A DNA stretch of 54,670 nt from Micromonospora sp. CB01531 (GTDB taxonomy: Bacteria; Actinomycetota; Actinomycetes; Mycobacteriales; Micromonosporaceae). Under the pieces are notes generated by a model that was given only the letters and a program-made list of their open reading frames with translations, searched no databases and was not told the origin of the DNA. Position numbers and translations under genes: made by a program. Where the stretch lies: the NCBI RefSeq assembly GCF_001905095.1, contig NZ_LWLS01000096.1, positions 1 through 54,670 on the forward strand. The letters run 5' to 3'. Below are positions 37,117-45,709 of the stretch, piece by piece; the first letter of the stretch is position 1, and every line of letters starts with the position of its first letter.

Positions 37117-38295
37117 ATGACGGACCGGCTGGGCGAGCTGAGCGCCATGGGTGTGGCGATCTGGCTCGACGACCTTTCCCGGGTACGACTGAGCTCCGGC
37201 GGGCTGGACCAGCTCCGCCGCGAGAAGCACCTGGTCGGGGTGACATCGAACCCGACCATCTTCGCGAAGGCGCTGAGCGACGCGGACGAGTACAACTGGC
37301 AGCTGAAGGACCTCGCCATCCGTGGGGTGGACGTCGAAGAGTCGGTCCGCATGCTCACCACGTACGACGTGCGGTGGGCCTGCGACGTGATGCGCCCCGC
37401 GTACGACGCCAGCGCGGGGGTCGACGGCCGGGTCTCGATCGAGGTGGACCCGCGGCTGGCCCACGAGACGGAGCGGACCGTCGCCGAGGCCGGGGCGCTG
37501 TGGTGGCTGATCGACCGGCCCAACCTCTTCATCAAGATCCCGGCCACCGAGGCGGGCCTGCCGGCGATCACCGCCACCCTGGCCCAGGGGATCAGCGTCA
37601 ACGTCACGCTGATCTTCGGCCTGGACCGGTACTCGCAGGTGATGGAGGCCTTCCTGGCCGGCCTGGAGCAGGCGAAGGCGAACGGGCACGACCTGTCCAA
37701 GATCGGCTCGGTCGCGTCGTTCTTCGTCTCCCGGGTCGACAGCGAGGTGGACAAGCGGCTGGAGAAGATCGGCTCCGACCAGGCCAAGGCGCTGCGCGGC
37801 AAGGCCGCGATCGCCAACGCCCGGCTCGCCTACGAGCGGTACGGCGAGGTGTTCTCCTCCGACCGGTGGCAGGCCCTCGCCGACGCCGGGGCGCACCCGC
37901 AGCGCCCGCTCTGGGCCTCCACCTCGACGAAGAACCCGGACTACCGGGACGTCATGTACGTCGAGGAGCTGATCGCCCCCGGCACGGTGAACACCATGCC
38001 GGAGCCGACCATCCACGCCTTCGCCGACCATGGCGACGTCCGGGGCGACACCGTCACCGGCTGCTACGACGACGCCCGCAAGGTCTTCAGCGACCTGCAG
38101 GCGGTCGGCGTGGACCTGGCCGACGTGGTCGCCGTCCTCGAGCGCGAGGGCGTGGAGAAGTTCGAGGCGAGCTGGCTGGAACTGCTCGACGGGGTGAAGA
38201 AGTCGCTCGCCGAGGCGGCCAAGGGCACCGGGCGGCCGGGCAAGGCGGCCAAGGGCAGCGCGACGGCCGCCGAGCGGGCCGGGGGCAACGCGTGA
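37117..38295 (+). CDS. tal: Transaldolase
   Basis: 392 residues of the actinobacterial Tal type. The Schiff-base Lys is in NLFIKIPATEAG; other core segments are VTSNPTIFAKAL, SVNVTLIFGLDRY and VASFFVSRVDSEVD. It exchanges three-carbon units, complementing transketolase. ATG at 37117 has GGGGAG ten bases ahead, whereas the GTG at 37108 is too close to it. A short Lys/Ala/Gly tail closes the protein. The gene starts 16 bases after tkt. Confidence 0.96.
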   Translation: MTDRLGELSAMGVAIWLDDLSRVRLSSGGLDQLRREKHLVGVTSNPTIFAKALSDADEYNWQLKDLAIRGVDVEESVRMLTTYDVRWACDVMRPAYDASAGVDGRVSIEVDPRLAHETERTVAEAGALWWLIDRPNLFIKIPATEAGLPAITATLAQGISVNVTLIFGLDRYSQVMEAFLAGLEQAKANGHDLSKIGSVASFFVSRVDSEVDKRLEKIGSDQAKALRGKAAIANARLAYERYGEVFSSDRWQALADAGAHPQRPLWASTSTKNPDYRDVMYVEELIAPGTVNTMPEPTIHAFADHGDVRGDTVTGCYDDARKVFSDLQAVGVDLADVVAVLEREGVEKFEASWLELLDGVKKSLAEAAKGTGRPGKAAKGSATAAERAGGNA

Positions 38296-38310
38296 CGAAC
38301 GGCGTGCGGC

Positions 38311-38337
38311 GTGTCCCGGGGCGACGCCCCGGGACAC
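38311..38337 (+). terminator. Hairpin after tal
   Basis: A perfect 12-bp stem GTGTCCCGGGGC with a 3-base loop lies 16 bases past the tal stop. It may partly end transcription between tal and pgi, or protect the tal mRNA. Confidence 0.6.
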
Positions 38338-38368
38338 ACCACGCCGTCGTCACCCCAGAGGTGGCCCC

Positions 38369-38431
38369 GTGAGCGCGAGGAGTGAGCCGGTTTTGCGAGC
38401 CCCGCAGTCGCGAACAGAGGTGACCCCGTGA
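38369..38431 (+). CDS. Repeat-encoded leader ORF ahead of pgi (20 codons)
   Basis: A 20-codon frame starting GTG AGC GCG, peptide VSARSEPVLRAPQSRTEVTP, ends in TGA that overlaps the GTG start of pgi (GTGA). It has its own ribosome site (AGAGGTGG). The 20 bases around its start (38356-38375) match those around the pgi start (38415-38434) at 19 positions, so the element looks inserted with a duplicated start region. A related frame lies ahead of pgk. Expression is not shown; a coupling role is inferred. Confidence 0.5.
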   Translation: MSARSEPVLRAPQSRTEVTP

Positions 38432-40074
38432 GCGACCTGCTGGCCGGCCCGGCGGACATCGCCGCCGGGCTGGCCGTGCACGGCGCGGACGCGGTCGACC
38501 GGTCCGCGCCGGCGTCGGTGCGCGCGGACCTGGTCGCCCGGGACGTCCCCGCCCGGCTCGCCGCCAAGGATCCGACCCTGTGGGGCTCCGACGCGGAGGC
38601 GACGGCGCGGGTACGGCTCGGCTGGGTGGACACCCACCACCGCAGCCGGGAGCTCCTCCCTCAGCTCGCCGAGTTGACGGACGAACTGGCCGACCTCGAC
38701 CACGTGGTGCTCGCCGGGATGGGCGGCTCATCGCTCGCGCCCGAGGTGATCGCCCGCACCCTCGGCCGCCCGCTGACCGTGCTGGACACCACCGATCCCG
38801 GGCAGGTCCGGGCGGCCCTGGCCGACCGGCTGGAGCGGACCGTGGTGGTGATCTCCAGCAAGTCCGGCACGACCGTGGAGACCGACAGCCACCGGCGGGC
38901 GTACTGGCAGGCGTTCCTGGACGCCGGGATGACCGAGGCAGAGGCGGCCCGGCACTTCGTGGTGGTCACCGACCCGGGCTCGCCGCTGGCGGCGACCGCT
39001 GCGGAGGCGGGGCTGGTCACCATCCCCGCCGACCCCGAGGTGGGCGGCCGGTACTCGGCGCTCACCGCGTTCGGGCTGGTCCCCGCGGCGCTGGCCGGGG
39101 TACCGGTGACCGACCTGCTCGACGACGCCGACGCGCTCGCCGAGTCGCTGGGCCGGGACCGGGACAACCCCGGCCTGGCGCTCGGCGCGGCCCTCGGCTC
39201 GGCGGCCACCACCGGTCGGGACGTGGTCGCCCTGACCTCCGACGGCACCGGCGTCGACGGGCTGGGCGACTGGGCCGAGCAGCTGCTCGCCGAGTCGACC
39301 GGCAAGGCCGGCGTGGGCCTGCTGCCGGTGGTGGTGGAATCCCCGGACGCTCCCGGCGCCGCCGGCCCGGACGTGCTCACCGTCAGCTACGGCGGCGCGC
39401 TCGGCCCGGGGGTGGCGCCCGGTGCCGGCAGCGCGGACGTGGCGGTCAACGGGCCCCTCGGCGCCCACTTCCTGACCTGGGAGTACGCCACCGCGATCGC
39501 CGGGGCGGTGCTCGGGGTCGATCCGTTCGACCAGCCCGACGTCGCCGAGAGCAAGCAGAACACCGAGCGCATCCTCGCCGCCGGGCCGCCGGCGGAGACG
39601 CCATCGTTCACCGAGGGGGCCATCGAGGTGTACGCCCCGCCCGGCGCGCCGGCCGACCTGGCCGGGATGCTGCGCCGGCTCCTCGACGGGTTGGGCGACG
39701 ACGGGTTCCTGGCAGTGACGGCGTACCTGGACCGCCGTGGGGACGCGGCGGTGGCCGGGCTACGCCCCGTGCTGGCGCGGGCGACCCGCCGCCCGGTGAC
39801 CTTCGGGTGGGGTCCGCGCTACCTGCACTCCACGGGCCAGTACCACAAGGGCGGCCGGCCGGTCGGGAGCTACCTTCAGGTGACCGGCGCGGTCAACGAC
39901 GATCTGCCGGTGCCCGGCCGCCCGTACACCTTCGGGACGCTGCAGGCGGCCCAGGCCGCCGGTGACCGGCAGGCCCTGGCCGGCCGGGGTCGGCCGGTGC
40001 TGCGACTGCACCTGACCGAGCGGGCGGCGGGCGTCGCCCAGCTACTGGATGCGGCCGGACGGACAGGGACGTGA
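38428..40074 (+). CDS. pgi: Glucose-6-phosphate isomerase
   Basis: 548 residues with two sugar-isomerase (SIS) domains: AGMGGSSLAPEVIARTLG and VVISSKSGTTVETD in the first, and the late WGPRYLHSTGQYHKGG near the C-terminus. It links glycolysis and the pentose phosphate pathway. It has the sequence style of the Tal-Pgi group in actinobacteria. The GTG start is overlapped by the stop of a short leader ORF; GAGGTGACCCC serves as ribosome site. Confidence 0.93.
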   Translation: MSDLLAGPADIAAGLAVHGADAVDRSAPASVRADLVARDVPARLAAKDPTLWGSDAEATARVRLGWVDTHHRSRELLPQLAELTDELADLDHVVLAGMGGSSLAPEVIARTLGRPLTVLDTTDPGQVRAALADRLERTVVVISSKSGTTVETDSHRRAYWQAFLDAGMTEAEAARHFVVVTDPGSPLAATAAEAGLVTIPADPEVGGRYSALTAFGLVPAALAGVPVTDLLDDADALAESLGRDRDNPGLALGAALGSAATTGRDVVALTSDGTGVDGLGDWAEQLLAESTGKAGVGLLPVVVESPDAPGAAGPDVLTVSYGGALGPGVAPGAGSADVAVNGPLGAHFLTWEYATAIAGAVLGVDPFDQPDVAESKQNTERILAAGPPAETPSFTEGAIEVYAPPGAPADLAGMLRRLLDGLGDDGFLAVTAYLDRRGDAAVAGLRPVLARATRRPVTFGWGPRYLHSTGQYHKGGRPVGSYLQVTGAVNDDLPVPGRPYTFGTLQAAQAAGDRQALAGRGRPVLRLHLTERAAGVAQLLDAAGRTGT

Positions 40075-40112
40075 CGATGATTGACGTGACAACAGCGGAG
40101 CGAGGAGACGGC

Positions 40113-41627
40113 ATGAACCCGCTGCGCGACCCGCAGGACCGGCGGCTGCCGCGGATCCCGGAGCCGTGTGCTCTGGTGATCTTCGGGGTCACCGGTGACC
40201 TGGCCCGCAAGAAGCTGTTGCCGGCGGTCTACGACCTGGCCAACCGGGGGCTGCTGCCGCCCGGTTTCGTGGTCCTGGGCTTCGCCCGACGTGACTGGGG
40301 CGACGGCGACTTCGAGTCGCTGGCCTACGAGGCGGCGAAGAAGGGCGCCCGCACCCCGTGGCGGGAGGAGGTGTGGGCGCGGCTGGCCGGCAACATCAAG
40401 TTCGTCGGCGGCTCGTTCGACGACGACGCCGCGTTCGACCAGCTCGCCACCACCCTGGACGAACTGCGCGGCTCGCACGGCATCGACGGCAACGCCGCCT
40501 TCTACTTCTCCATCCCCCCGGCAGCCTTCCCCGTGGTGCTCAAGCAGCTCGCCCGTACCGGCATGGCGGACAATGCCAAGTCGGGTGGCTGGCGCCGGGT
40601 GGTGGTGGAGAAGCCGTTCGGCAACGACCTGCCCTCGGCGAAGGCGCTCAACGATCTGGTCGACGACGTCTTCACCCGCCAGGACGTCTTCCGGATCGAC
40701 CATTACCTGGGCAAGGAGACCGTCCAGAACATCCTCGCCCTGCGGTTCGCCAACAACCTCTTCGAGCCGCTGTGGAACGGCAAGTACGTCGACTCGGTGC
40801 AGATCACCATGGCCGAGGACGTCGGCATCGGCTCCCGGGCCGGGTTCTACGACTCGGCCGGGGCGGCCCGGGACGTGCTGCAGAACCACCTGCTCCAGCT
40901 CCTCGCCCTGGTGGCCATGGAGGAGCCGACCAGCTTCGACGCCGACGAGATCCGGACCGAGAAGCTGAAGGTGCTCAAGGCCATCACGGTGCCGAAGGAC
41001 GCGGCCCGGGACACCGTCCGGGGCCAGTACCTGCCCGGCTGGGTCGGCGGCGAACGCGCGGTCGGCTACCTGGAGGAGAAGGGCGTCCCGCCGGACTCCA
41101 CCACGGAGACGTACGTGGCGGTGAAGCTGGGCATCCAGAACCGGCGCTGGGCCGGGGTGCCTTTCTACATCCGGGCCGGCAAGCGGCTGCCCCGGCGGGT
41201 CACCGAGGTGGCGATCATCTTCAAAGAGGCGCCGCACCTGCCGTTCAACCCGGCCGACGTGGAGTCGCTCGGCAACAACCAGCTCGTCATCCGGGTGCAA
41301 CCGGACGAGGGTGTGGTGCTGAAGTTCGGCTCCAAGGTGCCGGGCACCGCGATGGAGGTCCGGGACATCGCGATGGACTTCCAGTATGGCGAGGCGTTCA
41401 CCGAGTCCAGCCCCGAGGCGTACGAGCGGCTGGTGCTGGACGTGCTGATCGGTGACCGGACGCTGTTCCCGGACGCCGCCGAGGTGGAGCAGAGCTGGCA
41501 GGTGATCGACCCGTTGGAGCACGCCTGGGCGGGCACCAAGCCGGAGTCGTACCGGGCCGGCGAGTGGGGGCCCCGGGCGGCGGACGAGATGCTGGCCCGC
41601 GACGGCCGCTCCTGGCGGCGGGCATGA
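40113..41627 (+). CDS. zwf: Glucose-6-phosphate 1-dehydrogenase
   Basis: 504 residues. NADP-binding segment IFGVTGDLARKKLLPAVYDL, the catalytic region FRIDHYLGKETVQN and FYIRAGKRLP are all intact. It makes 6-phosphogluconolactone and NADPH, the entry step of the oxidative pentose phosphate pathway. The frame is open from 40071, but GAGGAG five bases before the ATG at 40113 and the family N-terminus MNPLRDPQDRRLPRIPEP favour that start. Confidence 0.97.
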   Translation: MNPLRDPQDRRLPRIPEPCALVIFGVTGDLARKKLLPAVYDLANRGLLPPGFVVLGFARRDWGDGDFESLAYEAAKKGARTPWREEVWARLAGNIKFVGGSFDDDAAFDQLATTLDELRGSHGIDGNAAFYFSIPPAAFPVVLKQLARTGMADNAKSGGWRRVVVEKPFGNDLPSAKALNDLVDDVFTRQDVFRIDHYLGKETVQNILALRFANNLFEPLWNGKYVDSVQITMAEDVGIGSRAGFYDSAGAARDVLQNHLLQLLALVAMEEPTSFDADEIRTEKLKVLKAITVPKDAARDTVRGQYLPGWVGGERAVGYLEEKGVPPDSTTETYVAVKLGIQNRRWAGVPFYIRAGKRLPRRVTEVAIIFKEAPHLPFNPADVESLGNNQLVIRVQPDEGVVLKFGSKVPGTAMEVRDIAMDFQYGEAFTESSPEAYERLVLDVLIGDRTLFPDAAEVEQSWQVIDPLEHAWAGTKPESYRAGEWGPRAADEMLARDGRSWRRA

Positions 41628-41649
41628 CCGAGCACACCGGGAGGTTCCG

Positions 41650-42666
41650 TTGATCGGCCTGTGGGACACCACCGGTAACGAGGTGGTCAAGGCGCTCGCC
41701 GCCGAGCGGCGCAGCGCGGGCGGGGTGGCCAGCGGCATGGCGCTCAGCCTGATCGTGGTGGTGGACGAGAAGCGGGTCCGGGAGGCGGAGGCCGCGGCGA
41801 CCATAGCGGCCGCCGCCCACCCGTGCCGGCTGCTCGTGGTGGTCCGCTCCGACGTCGAGCGGGACCGCAACCGCCTGGACGCGGAGATCGTCGTCGGCGG
41901 CCGGCTCGGCCCGTGCGAGGCGGTGGTCACGCGGATGTACGGCCGGCTCGCCCTGCACGCCGAGTCGGTGGTGCTGCCGCTGCTGGTGCCGGACGTGCCG
42001 GTGGTGACCTGGTGGCACGGCGAGCCGCCGGAGGAGATCGCGACCGACTTCCTCGGCGTGGTGGCCGACCGGCGGATCACCGACTCGGCGCAGGCCGCCG
42101 ACCCGGTCGCGGCGCTGCGGCAGCGGGCCGCGGACTACGCCCCCGGCGACACCGACCTGGCCTGGACCCGGATCACCCCGTGGCGCACCCTCGTGGCCGG
42201 GGCGTTCGACACCGCCCAGGCCAAGGTCACCGAGGCGAGCGTGGTGGCGCCCGGGTCCGATCCCACGGCGGCGCTGATGCGCGGCTGGCTCGCGTCGCGG
42301 CTCGACATCGACCCGACCTGGGTACGCACCGACGAGTTTCCGCGGATGCGCGAGGTGCAGCTGCGCTGCGCCAACGGCGACCAGCTGACCCTGACCCGGG
42401 ACGACAACGTGGCGACCTTCCGGCGTACCGGCCAGCAGGACCGGACACTGCCGCTGGTCCGCCGCCCGCTCGGCGACGAGCTGGCCGAGGAGCTGCGCCG
42501 CCTCGACGCAGACCAGGTGTACGCGGAGGCGCTCGGCGCGACCGCCGGCCTCTCCGGGCTGGAGGAACGCCCCACCCAGCGGGTACACGTGTGGAAGGAC
42601 CCGGCGACCGCCCAGCGGGCCGAGGCCGGGATCAGCGCGCACGCCGGCGCGACCGCCAACCAGTGA
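41650..42666 (+). CDS. opcA: Glucose-6-phosphate dehydrogenase assembly protein OpcA
   Basis: 338 residues with the OpcA core: VVVDEKRVREAEAAATIAAA, HPCRLLVVVRSDVER, VTWWHGEPPEEIATDF and the C-terminal GLEERPTQRV. OpcA is needed for active Zwf in actinobacteria and cyanobacteria and is nearly always next to zwf, as here. The start is TTG at 41650 with GGGAGG six bases upstream. Confidence 0.95.
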   Translation: MIGLWDTTGNEVVKALAAERRSAGGVASGMALSLIVVVDEKRVREAEAAATIAAAAHPCRLLVVVRSDVERDRNRLDAEIVVGGRLGPCEAVVTRMYGRLALHAESVVLPLLVPDVPVVTWWHGEPPEEIATDFLGVVADRRITDSAQAADPVAALRQRAADYAPGDTDLAWTRITPWRTLVAGAFDTAQAKVTEASVVAPGSDPTAALMRGWLASRLDIDPTWVRTDEFPRMREVQLRCANGDQLTLTRDDNVATFRRTGQQDRTLPLVRRPLGDELAEELRRLDADQVYAEALGATAGLSGLEERPTQRVHVWKDPATAQRAEAGISAHAGATANQ

Positions 42667-42671
42667 GCGGA

Positions 42672-42699
42672 CCGCCGGGCGGCACAGGCTGCCCGGCGG
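42672..42699 (+). other. Hairpin between opcA and pgl
   Basis: CCGCCGGGC pairs perfectly with GCCCGGCGG over a 10-base loop, starting 6 bases after the opcA stop. No T-run follows; it may be an mRNA-stabilising stem. Confidence 0.45.
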
Positions 42700-42753
42700 C
42701 CGGACAGCACCGGTGACCGCCGTGGGGCGGTCGGAGCACGAAGGCACGATTGG

Positions 42754-43524
42754 ATGAGTGACGCGAGTGTCGCCGTACACGCCGACCCCGACCTGCTGGC
42801 GCAGGCCGTGGCGGCCCGCTTGGTGGTGAAGCTGCTCGACGCGCAGGCGGACCGGGGCCAGGCGTCGGTGGTGCTGACCGGCGGGCGGATCGCCGCGGCG
42901 GTGTACCGGGCGGTGGCGGAGCTACCCGCCCGGGACGCCGTCGACTGGTCCCGGGTCGACGTCTGGTGGGGCGACGAGCGGTTCCTGCCGGCCGGCAACC
43001 CGGAACGCAACGAGACGCAGGCCCGGGCGGCGCTGCTGGACGCGGTGCCGTTGAACCCGGCGCGGATCCATCCGATGCCGGCCTCGGACGGGCCGGCCGG
43101 CAACGACCCGGAGGCGGCCGCCGCCGGATACGCGCAGGAGCTGGCCCGGGCGGCGCGGCCCGGCACCGCCGCGCTCCCCCACTTCGACGTGCTGATGCTC
43201 GGCGTCGGCGAGGACGGGCACGTGGCGTCGGTCTTTCCGGAGCACCCGGTGCACCACGACAGCCGGCCGGTCAGCGCCGTACGCGGCAGCCCGAAGCCCC
43301 CGCCGGTGCGGGTCACGCTGACCCTGCCGGCGATCAACACCGCCGAGGAGGTCTGGCTGGTGGCCGCCGGGGCGGACAAGGCCCGGGCGGTGGGCATGGC
43401 CCTCGCCGGGGCCGGGCCGGTGCAGCTTCCCGCGGCCGGGGTGCACGGGGTGTCCCGTACCCTCTGGCTGCTCGACCGGGCGGCGGCGGCCGACGTGCCG
43501 CCCCGGCTGCGCAGCCTCCGCTGA
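42754..43524 (+). CDS. pgl: 6-phosphogluconolactonase
   Basis: 256 residues of the DevB/Pgl type: VVLTGGRIAAAVYRA, VDVWWGDERFLPAGNPERN and MLGVGEDGHVASVFPEHP are the substrate-binding signatures. It opens the lactone made by Zwf. It is the last gene of the pentose-phosphate run; a TnpB remnant follows on the other strand. Confidence 0.95.
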   Translation: MSDASVAVHADPDLLAQAVAARLVVKLLDAQADRGQASVVLTGGRIAAAVYRAVAELPARDAVDWSRVDVWWGDERFLPAGNPERNETQARAALLDAVPLNPARIHPMPASDGPAGNDPEAAAAGYAQELARAARPGTAALPHFDVLMLGVGEDGHVASVFPEHPVHHDSRPVSAVRGSPKPPPVRVTLTLPAINTAEEVWLVAAGADKARAVGMALAGAGPVQLPAAGVHGVSRTLWLLDRAAAADVPPRLRSLR

Positions 43525-43534
43525 GCGTCCCTGA

Positions 43535-44080
43535 TCAGCTTAGCGATCCTGAGTCGGATGGGGTTTCCGGGATCGTTTCCCACCGTGGTGGGGTCGCGTG
43601 GGCGTGCAGGTGAAATCCCGCGCCCAAGGCGGCTCCTCGTGGCCGGTGGCCGGCGGTGGTGGGTGTGCTGATCGTGTTCACGCCCTGGTGTCGGTGGGCT
43701 GCGCGGGGCAGCCCCCGGTCCGTTGGTGCGTGTCCCTCCGGACGCTTGCCCGCCTGACCGTGGGGCCGGGTGGGGGAGGGTGCCCTGCGTCGCCTGGGCG
43801 CGGGGCGTGAAGCGTGGGGCCGGGTGGGGCTGGTCTTCGACCGGTCCCTCCGACTGCCTGTGGTGGTGGGAGTGACGACGGCTGCGGCTTCGAGCGTGTC
43901 CATCACCGACCGGATCACCATCTGCCCGCTGGTCTTGTCGATGACGGTCTTGCCCTGATGGGTGAGTCCGCGGGCGGCGATTCGCCGCCAGGCGCCGTGG
44001 TCACGGTCGCCCTGCCAGCGGCAGGACTGGTTGGGGCAGATGGCCCACTTCCATCCCGACGTCAGCGGGCGGAGGGCGAG
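43535..44080 (-). pseudogene. TnpB-type transposase remnant (C-terminal end)
   Basis: The minus strand reads LTSGWKWAICPNQSCRWQGD, then RDHGAWRRIAARGLTHQGKT, then VIDKTSGQMVIRSVMDTLEA. This matches the end of TnpB/OrfB proteins of IS605/IS607 elements: half of the zinc ribbon (CPNQSC) and the last RuvC motif (DRD..AW.RIAARG). Everything upstream, including the first RuvC motifs, is missing; the similarity begins within 15 bases of the rbpA stop. After the motif the frame runs 100 low-complexity residues to a TAA/TGA at 43535. No matching terminal repeats are visible. This is an old insertion fragment. Confidence 0.65.
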
Positions 44081-44089
44081 CCGGCGCGG

Positions 44090-44431
44090 TCAGGCGCCCC
44101 GGCGGCGGCGTAGCGCGGCCAGGGCCTCGGCGAGGAGGGCTTCCCCCTGTTCCGGGGTACGCCGCTCCTGCACGTACGCCAGGTGGCTCTTGTAGGGCTC
44201 CGAACGCGGTCGGCCCGGCGGGTTTCCCGGGTCCGGGCCGGCCGGCTGGCCGCACCGGGGGCAGTCCCACGCCTCCGGCGCCTCCGCGTCGGCGGCGATG
44301 AGGAACTGGACCTCGTGAGCGTTGCCGCACCAGTAGGTGACCGGCCGGCGCGGGGCCGGCTCGTACCGCTGGTCGAAGCGCTCGGGGGCGGACCCGATCC
44401 GGGTGCCGCGGACGACGTTGTCACCGGGCAT
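44090..44431 (-). CDS. rbpA: RNA polymerase-binding protein RbpA
   Basis: 113 residues. The N-terminus MPGDNVVRGTRIGSAP, the zinc-binding C-x3-H...C-x2-C (CGNAHEVQF, WDCPRCG) and the C-terminal RTPEQGEALLAEALAALRRRR match RbpA. It binds the principal sigma factor and helps RNA polymerase open promoters in actinobacteria. The long upstream frame is an artefact; the ATG at 44431 gives the family start. It follows the secG terminator, so it has its own promoter. Confidence 0.96.
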   Translation of the reverse strand: MPGDNVVRGTRIGSAPERFDQRYEPAPRRPVTYWCGNAHEVQFLIAADAEAPEAWDCPRCGQPAGPDPGNPPGRPRSEPYKSHLAYVQERRTPEQGEALLAEALAALRRRRGA

Positions 44432-44504
44432 TGGCTGCTCGCTCCTGTCGTCGGAGGGGACCGCCGCGCGGGGTGGACGGCGGGCGACGCGGTGCAGCGG
44501 GAAA

Positions 44505-44545
44505 ACAATCTGCGCGCGGTCCGTGACGGACCGCGCGCAGATTGT
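44505..44545 (-). terminator. Strong intrinsic terminator of the gap-pgk-tpiA-secG operon
   Basis: A 41-base perfect inverted repeat (arms of 19-20 bases, central G) lies 17 bases past secG and on the minus strand ends in ATTGTTTTC, a T-run. It separates the operon from rbpA. Confidence 0.85.
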
Positions 44546-44562
44546 ACGCTCGACGCGCTGAC

Positions 44563-44823
44563 TCAGGCGCCGCTGCTCAGCTGGAGCCGGAGCCAGAGCC
44601 CGATCCCGACGATGCACGCAAACCAGATGATCCCGACCAGAACGGTGTAGCGGTCGAGGTTCTTCTCGGCGACCGAGGAGCCGGCCAGGCTGGAGCTGAC
44701 GCCGCCGCCGAACATGCTCGACAGCCCGCCGCCCTTGCCGCGGTGCAGGAGGATCAGCAGCGTGAGCAGGACGCTCGTGATGACCAGCAACACGATCATC
44801 GTGTAGGCGAACCAGATCGGCAT
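44563..44823 (-). CDS. secG: Preprotein translocase subunit SecG
   Basis: 86 residues with two membrane helices: YTMIVLLVITSVLLTLLILL and LVGIIWFACIVGIGLWL, separated by the conserved loop HRGKGGGLSSMFGGGV. It is the small accessory subunit of SecYEG. Its place directly after tpiA is standard in actinobacteria. Confidence 0.96.
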   Translation of the reverse strand: MPIWFAYTMIVLLVITSVLLTLLILLHRGKGGGLSSMFGGGVSSSLAGSSVAEKNLDRYTVLVGIIWFACIVGIGLWLRLQLSSGA

Positions 44824-44917
44824 GGCGGGGGTTTGTCCTCTCGTTGCGATCACTGCCCGTCCTGTCGGGCACGGTGGCACCGACCGGCGGACGGGCAGCG
44901 TCAAGGATAGCGAGCTA

Positions 44918-45709
44918 TCAGCGAGCGATGTGCTCCGGGAACCGGCAGATCTGCGCGAATTCCTCGGCGTCCAGGCTGGCACCGCCGATCAGGGCCCCGT
45001 CCACGTCCGGCTGGGCCATGATCGCGGCGATGTTCGACGCCTTGACCGAGCCGCCGTAGAGGATCCGGACCTGCTGGGCGGTGGCCTCGTCGAAGGTGTC
45101 GCCGAGCCGCTTGCGCACCTCGCCGCAGACCTCCTGGGCGTCCTCCGGGGTCGCCGTCTTGCCGGTGCCGATCGCCCAGACCGGCTCGTACGCCACGACG
45201 ACCTTGGTCACCTGCTCCGCGGTGAGCCCGCGGAGCGCGCCGTCGAGCTGGTCGCAGCAGTGCGGCACGTGCCGGAGCTGCTCCCGGACCTCCAGCCCCT
45301 CGCCGATGCAGAGGATCGGGGTGAGCCCGTTGGCCAGCGCGGCGTTCACCTTGTCGTTGACCAGTGCGTCGTCCTCGTTGTGGTACTGCCGCCGCTCGGA
45401 GTGGCCGACCACCACGTAGGTGCAGCCCAGCTTGGCGAGCATCGACCCGGCGATGTCCCCGGTGTACGCGCCCGACTGGTACGGCGACAGGTCCTGCGCG
45501 CCGTAGCCGATCAGCAGCTTGTCGCCGTCCACCGCCGTCTGCACGGTCCGCAGGTCGGTGAAGGGCGGCAGGACCACCGTCTCGACCTCGGTGAGCTGCT
45601 TTTCGGTGAGGCTCGCGGCCAGCTTCTGCACCAGCAGGTTGGCCTCGAGGTGGTTCAGGTTCATCTTCCAGTTGCCGGCCATCAGGGGCCGGCGGGTGGG
45701 GCTTGCCAT
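44918..45709 (-). CDS. tpiA: Triose-phosphate isomerase
   Basis: 263 residues: AGNWKMN (active-site Asn and Lys), VVGHSERRQ (His), VVAYEPVWAIGTGK (catalytic Glu and mobile loop), ILYGGSVKASN (phosphate site). It interconverts dihydroxyacetone phosphate and glyceraldehyde 3-phosphate. The ATG shares one base with the pgk stop. Confidence 0.97.
   Translation of the reverse strand: MASPTRRPLMAGNWKMNLNHLEANLLVQKLAASLTEKQLTEVETVVLPPFTDLRTVQTAVDGDKLLIGYGAQDLSPYQSGAYTGDIAGSMLAKLGCTYVVVGHSERRQYHNEDDALVNDKVNAALANGLTPILCIGEGLEVREQLRHVPHCCDQLDGALRGLTAEQVTKVVVAYEPVWAIGTGKTATPEDAQEVCGEVRKRLGDTFDEATAQQVRILYGGSVKASNIAAIMAQPDVDGALIGGASLDAEEFAQICRFPEHIAR

Noticed and set aside
34899..37817. 972-residue open frame antisense to tkt and tal
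   Set aside because: Spans two intact conserved genes on the other strand and shows no family motif.
44183..44650. 155-residue plus-strand frame over rbpA and secG
   Set aside because: Antisense to two conserved genes and their terminator hairpin; no motif.
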